NCBI RefSeq assembly: GCF_964204645.1
Contig: NC_134025.1
Span: forward strand, 23,404,001-23,468,000
Source: Tubulanus polymorphus
Taxonomy: Eukaryota > Nemertea > Palaeonemertea > Tubulaniformes > Tubulanidae
Direction of reading: 5' to 3'
Length of the DNA stretch: 64,000 nt
The position numbers and the translations under genes were made by a program. The notes below the pieces were generated by a model. That model was given only the letters and a program-made list of their open reading frames with translations, searched no databases and was not told the origin of the DNA. Position 1 is the stretch's first letter. Every line of letters begins with the position of its first letter. Below are positions 1-12,101 of this stretch, piece after piece.

Positions 1-217
1 GGAATAAACTAGTTTTTTGCGGTAATTATTTCATGGCTTTACCGTATTGATTTTACCGTAGTTTATTTCGAGTTTTTTTTTCAAAGTTTTTAATAAACCT
101 ATAGGAATTTGAACCTTCAAAATCACTGTTAACTGAGAAAACTAGCTTATTCTGACTTAGGTAACTCGGGATAAGCCTCGAAATATTTTTTTGTGATTTG
201 GAATGTTGGAAATGTAC

Positions 218-957
218 GAACTCTTGTCCTGTGTAGCAGTGAGCCGCACACAAAATCGTAGTCGCGTCCAAAATTACTCCACCACATCGATGATTTCCAT
301 CGAGTCTCAGAGATATCTGGTATGGGAACTGACCAATACCCGCTTCATATCCGTTGATAATTCTCCAGTTACCGCCTCCCTTGATTGATGCAGCTGAACC
401 CGCTCCGGCAGCTGATTAAAACATGAATGGATTTGTTAAGTTTTAAGAGCAGGAAAAGAATAAATTCGAAATCGAAGTATGAGTAAACTGGTCAGTAACC
501 GGTCTGTGGTTCGGTTTCACGATCGGATATTTTCACAAGCCCATCCAATTATGAAAGCTTACCAACAACAATTATGTAACTAACTAAAACAAAATTACTT
601 ATTCAAAGCAGAGATCAGACTAAGGGCAATCGGATTAATGTAATGACTTATTTACTATTTACTACAAACTCCCTAAGTTTCCAATCATGTAATTTCGATT
701 GAACCAAAGATTCTGCTAGTTCGTGAGTATTTATCTATATCCGTATATCTCCCTTCGAGAGATCCCTAAGTGTATGTATTCTCTAATTTTATCCATTCTA
801 GTTTGATTTACTTGTCTAGAATTATATCAAACCATTGACAATAAAATGTTACTTGGATTTCGAAGTCTAAGCACACCAAAATTGAGAGATTGTAATAGAA
901 AAACCAACCATAGAGGGAATAAGCCAACAGAAGAATCCACGCCGATCCCATCGTCAT
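218..957 (-). CDS. Trypsin-like serine protease (S1), 5' part, runs off the window
   Basis: Two minus-strand exons are proposed: 957-909 (start codon, signal peptide) and 411-218. Both splice sites are in phase (exon 1 ends one base into a codon; exon 2 supplies two). Exon 2 encodes R-IINGYEAG, the activation site and mature N-terminus of an S1 protease. The usual FPYQISL strand and CGG follow, then ILCAAHCYTG, where the histidine is the first member of the catalytic triad. The start exon encodes a hydrophobic leader (MGSAWILLLAYSLY). The aspartate and serine of the triad must lie in exons beyond the left edge. It should be a secreted zymogen; substrate specificity cannot be judged. The protease exon is firm. 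The leader exon rests on phase and hydrophobicity only, and its donor (G/GTTGGT) is weak. The donor at 218 (GTACAT) is also not ideal. Confidence 0.7.
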
Positions 958-1680
958 TTAGCAGTGAAGAGTATAATGTGAATTAACATGAGTTGAAAAG
1001 CAACATTCTTATCAATTCGATAAGAAAAACTAACAAAATTACACAAAATCCACACGAGAATCATTTGCTTTCGAATGAACAGGAAATCATTCACGTTAGG
1101 GATACCTTTTTTACACAAACATCCAATCGCCCGACGGAAAAAGAGGATTGTTTCGAAAATTCATCGTAAATTTCAGGCTGTTTATAAAGTGTATACGTGT
1201 AAATGTTTGCATAGTCGCAACATATGTGACATATGCCAGGTTGGTATCAATTTGATTAAACTATTTTGTATAAATCCACATCGCTTATTTCGTTAGAACC
1301 ATAAAAATAGTTTTCAACCTGACAATCAGAACTTTTTTTTACTTATCCTATCTTGAGATGGATGTTTGCTGACAGGGTATTATCATTGCGAAAGTGAAGT
1401 AACATCTGTATGTTTGCTAACTAGGTATTTTTCAACTTGACGCGACAGTGAAGGGACTTCTGTGAGTTGAAGTAGGGGGATTCCTTTACTCAGGATTATC
1501 ATCAGCAGTGTACCGATCATCATCTCGTAGGTGTGAATTTAGTTGAATCCGAACAGTTATCATTATCAGTAACGTCCACCATCGTTCTGTGCTTATGTCG
1601 GTCTTTCCTTTAATTGATTTACTAGAAATGATCATTCAGCCATTGATTTATTGACGGTGGCCGGGTCATTTGGGTATAAA

Positions 1681-1780
1681 GGGAGTCAGTTCAGGGAAAC
1701 ATCAAAACGAGCAATTTTTGCAAAGAATAAAGTCTGTATATGAAACTTGCTCATTTTGATGTTTCGCTGGACTGACTCCC
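1681..1780. repeat. Short inverted repeat, 34-bp arms
   Basis: The 34 bases at 1681-1714 return as a reverse complement at 1747-1780 with about three mismatches, around a 32-base AT-rich loop. The arms begin GGGAGTCAGT and contain AAACATCAAAA. It looks like a tiny foldback or MITE remnant; no coding sequence is inside. Confidence 0.75.
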
Positions 1781-2651
1781 TATCAATTGAAATTGATTAC
1801 TCATTATATCATTCAGTACGATGATTTCCATTTTCCCACGGACATCGGACATCAGACATCGAACTAACGAGGTCGAATGTACCTGGTAACAAATCATACA
1901 ACACACAACTCAATTTCTTAAAGTGTAAATAATTTTCATTTTATTTCGAAAGGACAATGATGATACAAATAGGATCACAGCAATGAGTTCGTCGAATGTT
2001 CATCTCCAAGAAAACAACTTCGCTTTCCAAAAATAACCATCTGCTTCCGAAAAAGCTTCAGTTTTCTGTAATTTCACACTTTTCCAGAGGAAAACGTACA
2101 GTCCCAGAGCAGAAATTCTTACAATAACGTTAAGTACCGGTACATCATTTATTGCACGTTAAGAAGCCTGTTGTATTCTTTTTTTGTTCGGAATGTAACA
2201 CGTGTATACGAACAATAAACGTCTTTGACAGGAATAACGGCACAACCATGAAGTGAAACGACAAACCGAGCTGACAAATTAAGCCTCGAAAGGCTTGTTA
2301 CGGGTGTTACCAAAATACATTAAGAGGATGTATTTTTGGTGTTGCTTGGTCAGAATGTCTGGATCCGGTTCCACAGTTCTGAGCAAAGACCTGACTCAGC
2401 CTGAGTTAATTCATTGAAAATGAAATAATTTTTAACCAGCGAGTTAACTCTTACTCAAAACTGCGGAGCTAGATCCTTATTTTCAATGAGGAATGTGACG
2501 CGAAATTACAACATCGTTAATCTTATTATTGAACAAATGGCTGTTGAGTGATCTTTGAATACTATACAAAACAAAAGATATCGGTGATAATTATGCATCT
2601 ACGAAGAACACACAACATGATTATTCGATCCGGCCTATCGGAATATATCTA

Positions 2652-2812
2652 TGGGGTCATTCATTTATTACGCACGCATTAGGGGAGGGGTCAGTGCAGT
2701 TGCGTACTGTAATGCTTAATTTATACGAAAAAATGGCCGATTTTGCGTACAGGGGGGGAGGGGGTGTCGAAAAATTCAAATTTTATGCGTACATAATAAA
2801 TGAATGATCCCA
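2652..2812. mobile_element. MITE-like element with terminal inverted repeats
   Basis: The ends are TGGGGTCATTCATTTATTA on the left and its near reverse complement (TAATAAATGAATGATCCCA) on the right, about 160 bp apart. The interior has G-rich runs and no open frame. It is non-autonomous; the superfamily was not recognised. Confidence 0.6.
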
Positions 2813-4337
2813 ATTTATAAAATTGACCAAAAATCTAACACGAGATAAAATTTTGTTCTAGACTCGAGAAAAAAATGCAAAAAAGATAAGTACATTTTAA
2901 TACATAAAGGTCGTAGGCATCGATTATAAACATACAGTTTAAAATTCAACTGATATTGAACAATTCAACTTAACTGGGATCGAAATTTGTTTTTCCCTCT
3001 AGGAATTGTTCTCCTCACAATGACAAGATCTCTACACGGCAAACTCAGCAGATTCTTACACAATGAAACGCATAGCAATAGATTATATAGGAATACTGGA
3101 GCTCTACTGGCAGTTAGAAAACTACTCGCTACCACGTGAAATATGTAGGATATACTGTATTGGTAGTAAATTATAATACCTCGAACATAAGTATATAAAT
3201 TCATACGCGAAACCCCGGGAAAAAATATGATGTTTGTCAGACTTCTGAAAATAAGAAAAAAAGAACACTACGAATCCAGAAAAAAAATTATTCCAAGATA
3301 CTGCACATAGAAAATTTACCCACAAGTCTTCACGACACATCGCTTTAAATGAACATTTTCGATCAGTTTTGTTAATGTTTCACTTTTGACATGAACTTCA
3401 ATATTGATTGTAATTTACAAGCTTGACTTTACAGGTAAGTCAAGCTTATCTTATAATTTTTAAGAATTCAAACCCTTTCATTACAAAAAAAATTCAACAG
3501 CCTAGGGAAAATTACCTTATCAAGAAAATCAACGTTACTGAGTCAAGTACCATGTATAAATACTGTGATGAAAAAAAAAATCAAAACACAAAATGCACAT
3601 TCAAGATGTAACTAAGTCTCGTACTAATTCTAATCTAAACTGTTCAATAACCGTTTTTCTTTATGTAACTTAAGGCATGTATTTCCGCACAGGGCAACTG
3701 AGTGATTAGAAAATTCTGTACATCAAAACTTAAAGAGTTTAAGAACCAAAACTACATGCGAGATCAGTTAAAAGGTGCTTTCACACACATTATGTACATA
3801 TTTGATATGGAGGAATGAACATGACTGATAGCTGATCGAGTGGAAAGGGGTGGTCTAGTGAAACATGCCGTGTTGTGTACTGGACAATATTTTAGCATAA
3901 CAAATAAGACAAATAGAAACAAATACTGCGCTCACATAATTATTGTTGATTATTTTGGAATACAGAGCAGAACCTTTACGACTAACAGAATCTAGCCGAC
4001 TAGTGTCAGCAACTGACAGAATATTACATCCAATGTGAAATCAATGAAGCCACATTTTTTCATTCCCAGTCCATAATTTAAAGTTTCGTTATATTCAACT
4101 AAAAAGTCAAGCTTCTACCTGTATAGGCCTACAAAACTTTCAACGCGTATTCAACTTGACAAATTATCCATAAGACATATTTTGTATGCAAATAGCTATA
4201 CACGCGTGTACATATATAGATATATATATATATTTTGATTGATTTTCCACCGAGATACAAACATACAAATGTGTATTACAAACGACATTGTCATTTCATC
4301 ACGCTGCACGCTGTGTCATCCGAGATATATCTACCGC

Positions 4338-7300
4338 TCATAAATACATGCCGTTGATCAGGTAATCGGCTTCGTTCGAATTCAGCGGCCGCCCGCGTCG
4401 CAGTCGGCGTTTAACTGTTCGCAATCGACAGCCTACAATCAACAGCAACAATGCCATAATAGCCAGTCCGAGCGAAAGCGCTATCACAGCCGTCCGACTG
4501 CCCATATCGAAAGGCGAGTGCGACTGTGAATGAATGTTATCAGCTGAAAGTTCATTAATGCCCTGGACGTCATCCAAAGCTACTTCTGGTTTGATCGGTG
4601 AACCAGACTTTATCGTATTCGCGACCGGCGGTGCATCTGTATTCACCGCCACTTCCGATTCGGGCTCATTATCTTTCTCGCGACTGTCTTTTTCATTTGT
4701 ATCTTGACTCGACAATTTTTCCTTAACGACGGCGGTCATATCTTTATCGGTGTTAGGCGGCTGTTTTAGCAGCTTTGTTGACGGTTTGTTAGAATTATCG
4801 ATCTCCGCTGTCGAAGGTTTATCTGGTCGAGGTGTATCTCGATGTTCATTCGCTTTTGCATTCGTTGAACCACCACTTTCTTCTGAGATTCTTTGCTGAG
4901 ATTCGGAGGATGTATCTTTAAGTTTAGTTTCTACATCAATGGAGTTGATTTTCTTGCCCGCTTTCTGTGCTAGATGAACCTTTTCTGGGATAGTTTCAGT
5001 ATCTGTTTTAGTATCCTTATCTTCATCAACATCTGTCTTGCTATCGGGCTTTTTCCTTGTTTTTCCTAATGGTATACATAAAAACATCAATTGACGAAAC
5101 TATTTAAAACATTACTAAGAATATTACTAAACTGAGACAAAATTTGATGGTCTTTACACACAACTCTACTGCAGAAATATATATCAGATTGAAGCTCACC
5201 GTGAGAAGCTTTAAGGTGTGGTGTGCTGCTAGTATCAGAGTTGACTTTCTTTCTACCTTTTACATCAGTATCTTGTACATCTGAAATTTCAGAAATGATC
5301 GTTTAATGAAACATACAACAAATCTATAAGAATCACCCTTCATTTTTGAGAGTACATTCAATGGTATGATGAAAAGTGAATGATTAAATGTGAATTGTAC
5401 TAGCAAAATATCCTTAGGAAACAACATCTAAAGCTGAATTTCAGACATTCATTAACATTTCGAACATTTTTTAAGTGTTTAAAAAATCCAATTACGATTG
5501 AAAAACATCCGAAACTAACTAAAAATGCAAAATTATGACAAAATTCGCTGAAATTTCAATAAATTTAGTAAATGTTTTGAACTTATAATTTACTTCCTAC
5601 GTCTACTGGTGATTTCTAATACGGTATATGATAAAATTGCGGGTGAAGACTTCTCTATCTACAATAATTCACAACTCAGCTCGACCGTCCAAACCCTGGA
5701 CTTATGCATAATCCTTGATCAAATAAGGAAAGGTATTCCAGTACTCCTATTCCTTTCAAAATAGGTGCTAAATACGGTTTGTGTAAAGTCATGTGCGGAT
5801 TGCGACAAATAACCACAGTGACAACATGGAGGTACCTGGATTATACTGATAACTATTATCGTAGTAATTGCTATCCAAATCGCCGGGTTTTTTGCTAGGC
5901 GGAGGCAGACCGCCACCGACATCGTACGTGTAATCTTGATACGTGTGATAGGTCGGTTTCGTTTTCCCCAGACGCGGACGAGCGAACCGGTTGCCCGTCA
6001 CCGGATTATTGCGCAACATTCCTCCGTCCTGCTGATACCGTCTGCCCGAACGCGGCACGCCGTCGTCGCTACCGCCGCCGCCAGCATCAAACATGTTATA
6101 ATATTTATCGGGGTTGTACGACTGCCGCAACACGCTGTTGGCAAATGTTTCCTGTTGGCCGGCGACCCCTCTGTCCGGTGGCTGACCATCATCCAGCGGC
6201 AGGTCATAATCGTACTTATTCTTATAAACGGAATCGTAATTTTTATAGCCGCCCGGCAGCTGACCGTAATAAGTATCATCAGGACCCCCATGGTATGTCG
6301 GTCCGTAGTTCATGCGATTATGACCGCGGCCAAATTTATTGCCGGCGTTATTACCTTTCATGTTTTTATCCGTTGCCAGCGCGTTGACTGTTTTACCAAA
6401 CGTCTGTACGCGCTGTCTGCTTGCTGAGGACATCTGACTGTCATCAGTATTTGTGAATTGTCTAGGTGGCAGAGGTCGAGGCTTTCGACTCGGCTCGTCG
6501 ATATCGTCGGTGATATCAGGTCGTTTTCGATTCAAACCACCGCCATCTTCTTCGTCGTTGTGCAGATAAGAACCGCCACCTATATCAGTGGACAGTTGAT
6601 CCTGATAGCGATCTCTGTCTCCTACATCCGAAGACGAATCGGCCGGATTTCTGTTGTTATCTACCGGCGTTTCTACATTCGAACTGTGCTGTCTATCCAG
6701 CTGATGCACGGCTTCACTTTTCGACTGCTCGACAATCTGTTGTTTCAATTCATTCTGACTCTCGTTATCTTCGTCTATCTCAGAATTCCTGTCACTCGAT
6801 GACGTATCATCGTTATCCATAAGATTCGTATGTTGTCTTTCACGAGCTGAATAGTCAGTGGATGGACTTTCTTTGCTCATCGTTTCGGATGTTTTTGTTG
6901 CGACGGGTTTATAATGCTGCTGCCTCACACGTGAAGGGGGTGTTTTTGGTTGTGCATCCGTTACTTCCTCATTATCATTAGGAACTTCGTCGACAAATGG
7001 CTTCGCAGGCTCTACTTCGTTTGAAAAATTTTGCTCATACTCTAGAATAAAGCGTTGATAAATAATTTGTTAAGATTTCCCATGCCAGGTACATTATTAA
7101 AACCTTCAGAGCAACAGACAAAGTTAAGTTTTCATCTTGAACAATCGAAAGACCATGATCTAATCATAATCAAGTATTCATCTTTATTCGAGTAATTTGA
7201 ATCGATTATTCATTGGAATTAACTAAAATGTCTGCAGCTCTTTCCTGAACCCTTAAATGTTACCACCATTAGTAAAAGAATAGAATACCTGCACCCTTGA

Positions 7301-9500
7301 ATAAGCCCTTCGATGTCACCTAGCATCCTGCATCCTCAATCAACCATTAACACTAAAGAACATCGAAGATGTTTTGGATTTGCTCAATCTAATCATCAAA
7401 TTTGTTTCTGCATTCAATGGATACTGGTTGGCAACATCAAAGGTATATTGTTCATGAAGACCATTACCAAATAGTATTATCATTATTAGATGTACCAAAA
7501 ACTCATCACCGATTACATTCAAGCATATATATTCATGTAGAAAAATTATAATATTGAAGTCATTCACCTAAAGCAAATACTTAAGGTCAGTTCCAGAATT
7601 CAGACTTAATTTAGGTCAGTTACAAAAATCTGCAGAAGAAAGACTGAAGAAAATATTGTCAGTCTGGCTCTGACCGAAATCATCGTAATAATTGGATCGC
7701 TATAGAATGCTAAACAAATTTAAAGTATCAAATTACCGGAAGTATCACAGCCTTCTTCATCGGAGCCGTCCAAGCACTGTTCTACACCATCACATTGGTC
7801 ATATTGAGCTATACATGTAGGTCCGATCTCTGTATTCTTGTTCAGACACTCGAACTGGAAACGGCCACAGCTCGGCCGCACTAAAACATATCAGAAATCA
7901 TACAGGTTTTAAATGCAAGAAACCTGAAGATAGACAAGGCATAGCTAGCTCTTGTTTAAAATGGATGTAGCACTGAGAAATAGCTTCAAAGATGTGGTAA
8001 CACCAAAAAGTGGAGACTGAAATAACCAGGGCCCAGTTTCACGAAGAAGTTTAAGCCTAAAACGGTTAAGCTTGAATTGTTGTCCACATTGAAAACATGA
8101 AGTAACCAATAGCAATTACACCAAAAATTTGAGTTAAACATTTTTGTTAAACTGGTTAAACCGGGCCTAGAACTCTAACCGGGTACATTCTACAAGTATC
8201 TTTGAAGTGAAATCTTCCCATTAGATAGTACCGGTAAGTAGATAGCTCCACTAAGAAGAAGTAATAAGGTCATGCCATACTACTCAGATATCCAGGCAAT
8301 AAAGGTTGACATACTAACTGGATATAGGACAAGCTAAATCATTAACTTTGGTTCGATAACCTTGGAAAAAGGTGATAAAGAACTTACCAAATTTTTGCTC
8401 CTCCACTGGAGCGGCTAGGGTGGGTCTTTTCTTCGATTTAGCCTTTCTAATAGTTGTTGTGGCCACCACTGGCATCACAGTCGTCGACACAACTTCCGCA
8501 GTCTTTTCTGGCAAATCTATCGCATCTTTGTTATCACCATCATCATCGATCATCGGTTTCTTATCACCATCATCATTACTATCATTATCATTTTCTTCAT
8601 CTTCTACACGTTCATCATTGGCATTTTTCTCACCGATCATTTTCAAATCGTCTTCGTGTTTGTCAGATATTGTAGGCTTCGTGGAAGTGGGTTTCTTTGT
8701 CGGTGGTCGCGGTTTCGATTCGGCAGCAGGTGTAGCAGGTGGGATCATTCGATATTCGACATCGATCGTGCTATAGGAATCATGGTCGACGAACTTGCAA
8801 ACGCTCGGCTTTTGACAGTCGAATAGGTAGCAACTATGTTCGCCCTGAATGATATTTAAAAAAGTTTAACAATTAGTAGTTCGATTAGTCGACCAGACTA
8901 ATCACTGTTAATTGGAATCAATTAAGTAATTAGGGATGGAAAAATAACCCATTCACAACTATGCTTATCCCTTATCATAAAAAAAACATATAGTACAAAA
9001 ATATAGAAATGCATTGACTGAGAAACAAGCTTTCAGCAGTAAAATTTCAACTCCGTACTTAAATTAATAAATCAAAAAATTTCTCATTTTCAATATCCGA
9101 TGTAACTTACATCAGCTTCAAATACAGCTAAATTACATTGGTCAGTTTTACAGCACGCAGCAATGCATTGGTCTTGAGACTCTACGTGAGGCGGTCGGTC
9201 CAAAAACGAGGCGCCATTTTTCGTCGATTCATTCGTTTTGATAATCCGATGCTTTTTTACGTTGAGGATCGTGCTCGTCGGACAAGACTTAGGCACATCA
9301 TCGTTAGCAGCAGTCGTTGTAGTGGCTCTACTATCTCTTTGGAGATCGTTCAACAAATATTCGGATACTGCGTTTTTGTTTAGTTGGTCGTTGTTGCTGC
9401 TACTGTGGTGGTGGTGCCTTCGCCCGAAACTCGAGCCGTATAGGCTGCCGCAGCTCAAGAAAACCAGCAAACACAGCGACTTCATCAATTTCACATCCAT
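4338..9500 (-). CDS. LRP11-like: LRP11-like type I membrane protein (MANSC + LDLa), complete
   Basis: Six minus-strand exons join in phase: 9500-9111, 8844-8388, 7880-7737, 7041-5836, 5280-5200, 5065-4338, giving about 1001 residues. Residues 1-22 are a signal peptide (KSLCLLVFLSCG). A MANSC domain spans roughly 73-155, with CIAACCKTDQCNLAVFEAD joined across the intron to CYLFDC. An LDLa domain spans 287-327 with six cysteines and the calcium-binding CLDGSDEEGC. Residues 332-950 are a long, charged, low-complexity region rich in D, E, N, G, K and S. One membrane segment lies at 951-971. A basic cytoplasmic tail ends EADYLINGMYL, a tail I associate with vertebrate LRP11. Human LRP11 is only about 500 residues, so the linker here is greatly expanded, and I see no PKD domain. 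The start at 9500 was chosen because it puts the hydrophobic leader at the N-terminus; a start at 9485 is also possible. Ligand and function are unknown. Confidence 0.88.
8030..8170. repeat. MITE-like repeat with GGGCCCAGTTTCA end, in LRP11-like intron
   Basis: The stretch starts GGGCCCAGTTTCACGAAG and ends GGTTAAACCGGGCC, giving imperfect inverted ends (GGCCCAGTTT / GGCCCGGTTT). It lies in the intron between the MANSC and LDLa exons. The same end motif (GGGCC..GTTTCATAGA) recurs at 46315-46499 and in degraded form near 50280-50685, which suggests one dispersed family. Confidence 0.45.
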
Positions 9501-11344
9501 CGTTAGTTGATTATAGGCTTTTATCACCTTTCAAATTGCATTATCAAGGCTAAAACACGCTCCAAAAACGTACCGACAACAAACCCAAAAACTGCATGAA
9601 CTGTCGTGTTGTCGATCTGTCAAATCGAAACGGGTGGCTCCGAGAATATTCAAATCACTACGCGATGATCCCGTTATTCGGGAATAAAACTAACTCAAAT
9701 AATGAATTATCAAATAAAAGATAAGATTTTATGTTCCAATCTTTAAGGTATTGAGAATTTTTGCACCGCAAGAGTCTTTTTATTATTTATGCGTTGACAT
9801 AAACCTGACTCTAAATTCCGATTCCGTGTTTTATGCTGTACCTCACTAACAAATGGCTGTCAAAAAATTTCGCTTCCTGGTTGCTGTGTAAAATTTTGAC
9901 TTTATATGGTAAGCGCTGGTAGATCATGAACGTTTTCAGTACCTTTTCGTTGGCAAGTGTGAAAAATGATAGTGAAATTTCTTAGACCGACTACATGAGT
10001 GGCTTACAATGGGACCACAAAATGCTTAGCTTTTTTTTAGTCGAGTTACATGTAATTTGTAACATTATATATGATGCCATGGGCAGTCAGCCCCTGATAT
10101 TGCATATAACCTTTCATCTCAATCTGGAAAAAGTGAAATCCCTGTTCTTCATAGTGAAACGTAAGTGAATATTTGTAACACCCTGTAACACCTGTAACGC
10201 TATAGGCCTATGAAACACTAGCAACTAAAAGTGAAAAATCTGTGAAACCCCTGTTAGTCAAAGTGAAATATGTGTAACACTATGTAACACCCTGTAACAA
10301 GGGTGTAACAGGCTGTAAGACCATGTGAAATCCTTGTTAATGAAATATCTGTAACACTATGTTAATACCTGTAACAAGGGTGTAACAGGCTGTAACGCCC
10401 TGTAACACCATGTGAAACCCTAGTAACTAAAAGTGAAATATCTTTGATAATCAGTGAAATATGTGTAACGCTATGTAACACCCGGTAACAAGCGTGTAAC
10501 AGGCTGTAACGCCCTGTTACGCTATATGAAATGTGAAACCCTAGTAACTCAAAGTGAAATATGTGTAACACTATGTAACACCCTGTAACAAGGGTGTAAC
10601 AGGCTGTAACGCCCCGTAACGTCATGTGAAACCCTAGTAACTCAAAGTGAAATATGTGTAACGCTGTTACACCCTTGTTACAGGGTATTACATAGCGTTA
10701 CACATATTTCACTTTTAGTAACAGGGGTTTCACATGGTGTTACAGGGCGTTACAGCCTGTTACACCCTTGTTACAGGGTGTTACATAGCGTTACACATAT
10801 TTCACTTTTAGTTACAGGGGTTTCACATGGTGTTACGGGGCGTTACAGGGTGTTACAGCCTGTTACACCCTTATTACAGGGTGTTACATAGCGTTACACT
10901 TATTTCACTTTTAGTTACAGGGGTTTCACATGGCGTTACACCTTGTTACACCCTTGTTACAGGGTGTTACATAGCGTTACACAAATTTCACTTTGACTTA
11001 CAGGGGTTTCAGACTGTTACTGCATTAGGATATTTGCATTCTTTGACAGTTTTGCAAAGTAGATTATATGAGGTTACATCGCAAAAATATCCTTTTGGCT
11101 TTCCAAAAATGAAGTACGACCTAATGTTACATGTTACTTGTAACTTGATGAGAAGTTAAGCATTTCTCTGTCCCATTTTAAGCCTTATATAACCGACTAG
11201 AAAGATTGAAGAATTAGCTTTAATATCACTCTTCTCTTTTTTTGTGAAAATATGAGACTTTTTGAAATAGACAATTTTCTTTGCAGGTTTGAATATATTT
11301 ACGTGGTTTATTGTTGAGAAAAAGAAGCAAGTTAGAGTTTATAT
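9501..11344. other. Divergent intergenic region between LRP11-like and PPP1R14 genes
   Basis: Both genes point away from this 1.8-kb gap, so their promoters must lie here. No core promoter motif is clear enough to call. The middle half is occupied by the inverted satellite listed next. Confidence 0.5.
10145..11010. repeat. Inverted satellite: about 100-bp GTAAC-rich units in two opposed arrays
   Basis: From about 10145 to 10663 a unit of roughly 95-110 bp repeats, built on GTGTAACAGGCTGTAACG, AACACCCTGTAACAAGGG and AAAGTGAAATATGTGTAAC. From about 10665 to 11010 the same unit repeats as its reverse complement (CGTTACACATATTTCAC, AGGGGTTTCACATGG). The copies of GTGAAATATGTG near 10264, 10455, 10552 and 10648 mirror CACATATTTCAC near 10703, 10795 and 10898. 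The long frames across it are artefacts of the repeat. Confidence 0.85.
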
Positions 11345-12101
11345 ATGATGGCTTACAGGACAAGTAAAAATGAGCGCAGTGGAATAGCCATGAACAATAG
11401 CCAATCGGCGCCAAATACATCACATTTTTCTGTCGCGCAAAATACTTCAGTACACAACGTGAATTTCCAGCCGCACAATAACAGCAAGAGAGATGAGGAG
11501 AAGAGAAAGAAGTTTTTAACTGCGAAATATGACGAACACCAACTCAATTTGATAAAGTGTCGATTAGAAGTCGAATCGTGGATTTGGGACGAGTTGAGAA
11601 TACTATACGATTCAGAGGTTTGTTGCAAATCGCTTTGATCAAGTAGAAATATACTTTTAATCTTTTACTCGATGAAGCTGATTGGTGTATTTTCTAATCA
11701 AGGATGACAGCTACGATTGTGAAATAGATTTAGAAGATCTTTTAAACTGCGAAGAAGAAGAAGAACGAAGGGTTTTTTTACTGGTATGTAACCCCTGTTT
11801 AACGGAGGTTGAAATTCTACCTACCGAACTTTGTAGTGTCTTCAACTATATGGTGCAATATATTTATTTCAGGAAAAACTAAGACATGCTAAAGTTTCAC
11901 AAGATTTAGTAGATGTAAGTGCAACTTATTGTGTTATGAATATTCAGGCAGCCTTTTTTGTTCTTCTGCATCAAATTTTATTCGTCTTTTTACAATTTGT
12001 TGGTCTTAATGGTTGAATTTGCTCGGAATTGGAATGTTCAATATTTGTTTGTTTTTCAGAAATTCATCAATGAACTCTTAGCAAAAGCGAGAAAGTTGTA
12101 G
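11345..12101 (+). CDS. PPP1R14-like: Protein phosphatase 1 inhibitor, PPP1R14 (CPI-17/PHI-1) family
   Basis: Four plus-strand exons join in phase: 11345-11617, 11703-11783, 11873-11914, 12060-12101, giving 145 residues, the usual size of this family (human PPP1R14B 147). Family members bind and block the catalytic subunit of PP1, especially myosin phosphatase, when a threonine is phosphorylated. That threonine is T59 here, in KKFLTAKYDEHQL, equivalent to VTVKYD in CPI-17. After it come a four-helix core with LEVESWIWDELRILYDSE, an acidic EIDLEDLLNCEEEEERR segment, and the terminal FINELLAKARKL. The first 50 residues are polar, N- and S-rich and probably disordered. A second ATG at 11348 gives a protein one residue shorter. 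All donors are GT and all acceptors AG. Cytosolic. Confidence 0.9.

Larger units (their letters stand above)
958..4337. other. Intergenic stretch between protease and LRP11-like gene
   Basis: No coding exon could be supported. It probably holds the 5' end of the protease gene at the left and the 3' untranslated region of the LRP11-like gene at the right. It contains two short terminal-inverted-repeat elements, listed separately, and a short TA run near 4211-4234. Confidence 0.5.

Noticed and set aside
3423-3611. Short plus-strand frame near 3423
   Set aside because: Low-complexity, lysine- and asparagine-rich frame from AT-rich DNA; nothing supports expression.
5936-6802. Long plus-strand frames opposite the LRP11-like exon
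   Set aside because: They are antisense shadows of a biased, codon-rich exon whose minus-strand frame joins neighbours in phase.
10362-11159. Open frames of 87 and 110 codons with VTGCYTLVTGCY-like repeats
   Set aside because: They are translations of the inverted satellite; the same pattern appears on opposite strands on each side of the inversion and has no splice or start context.
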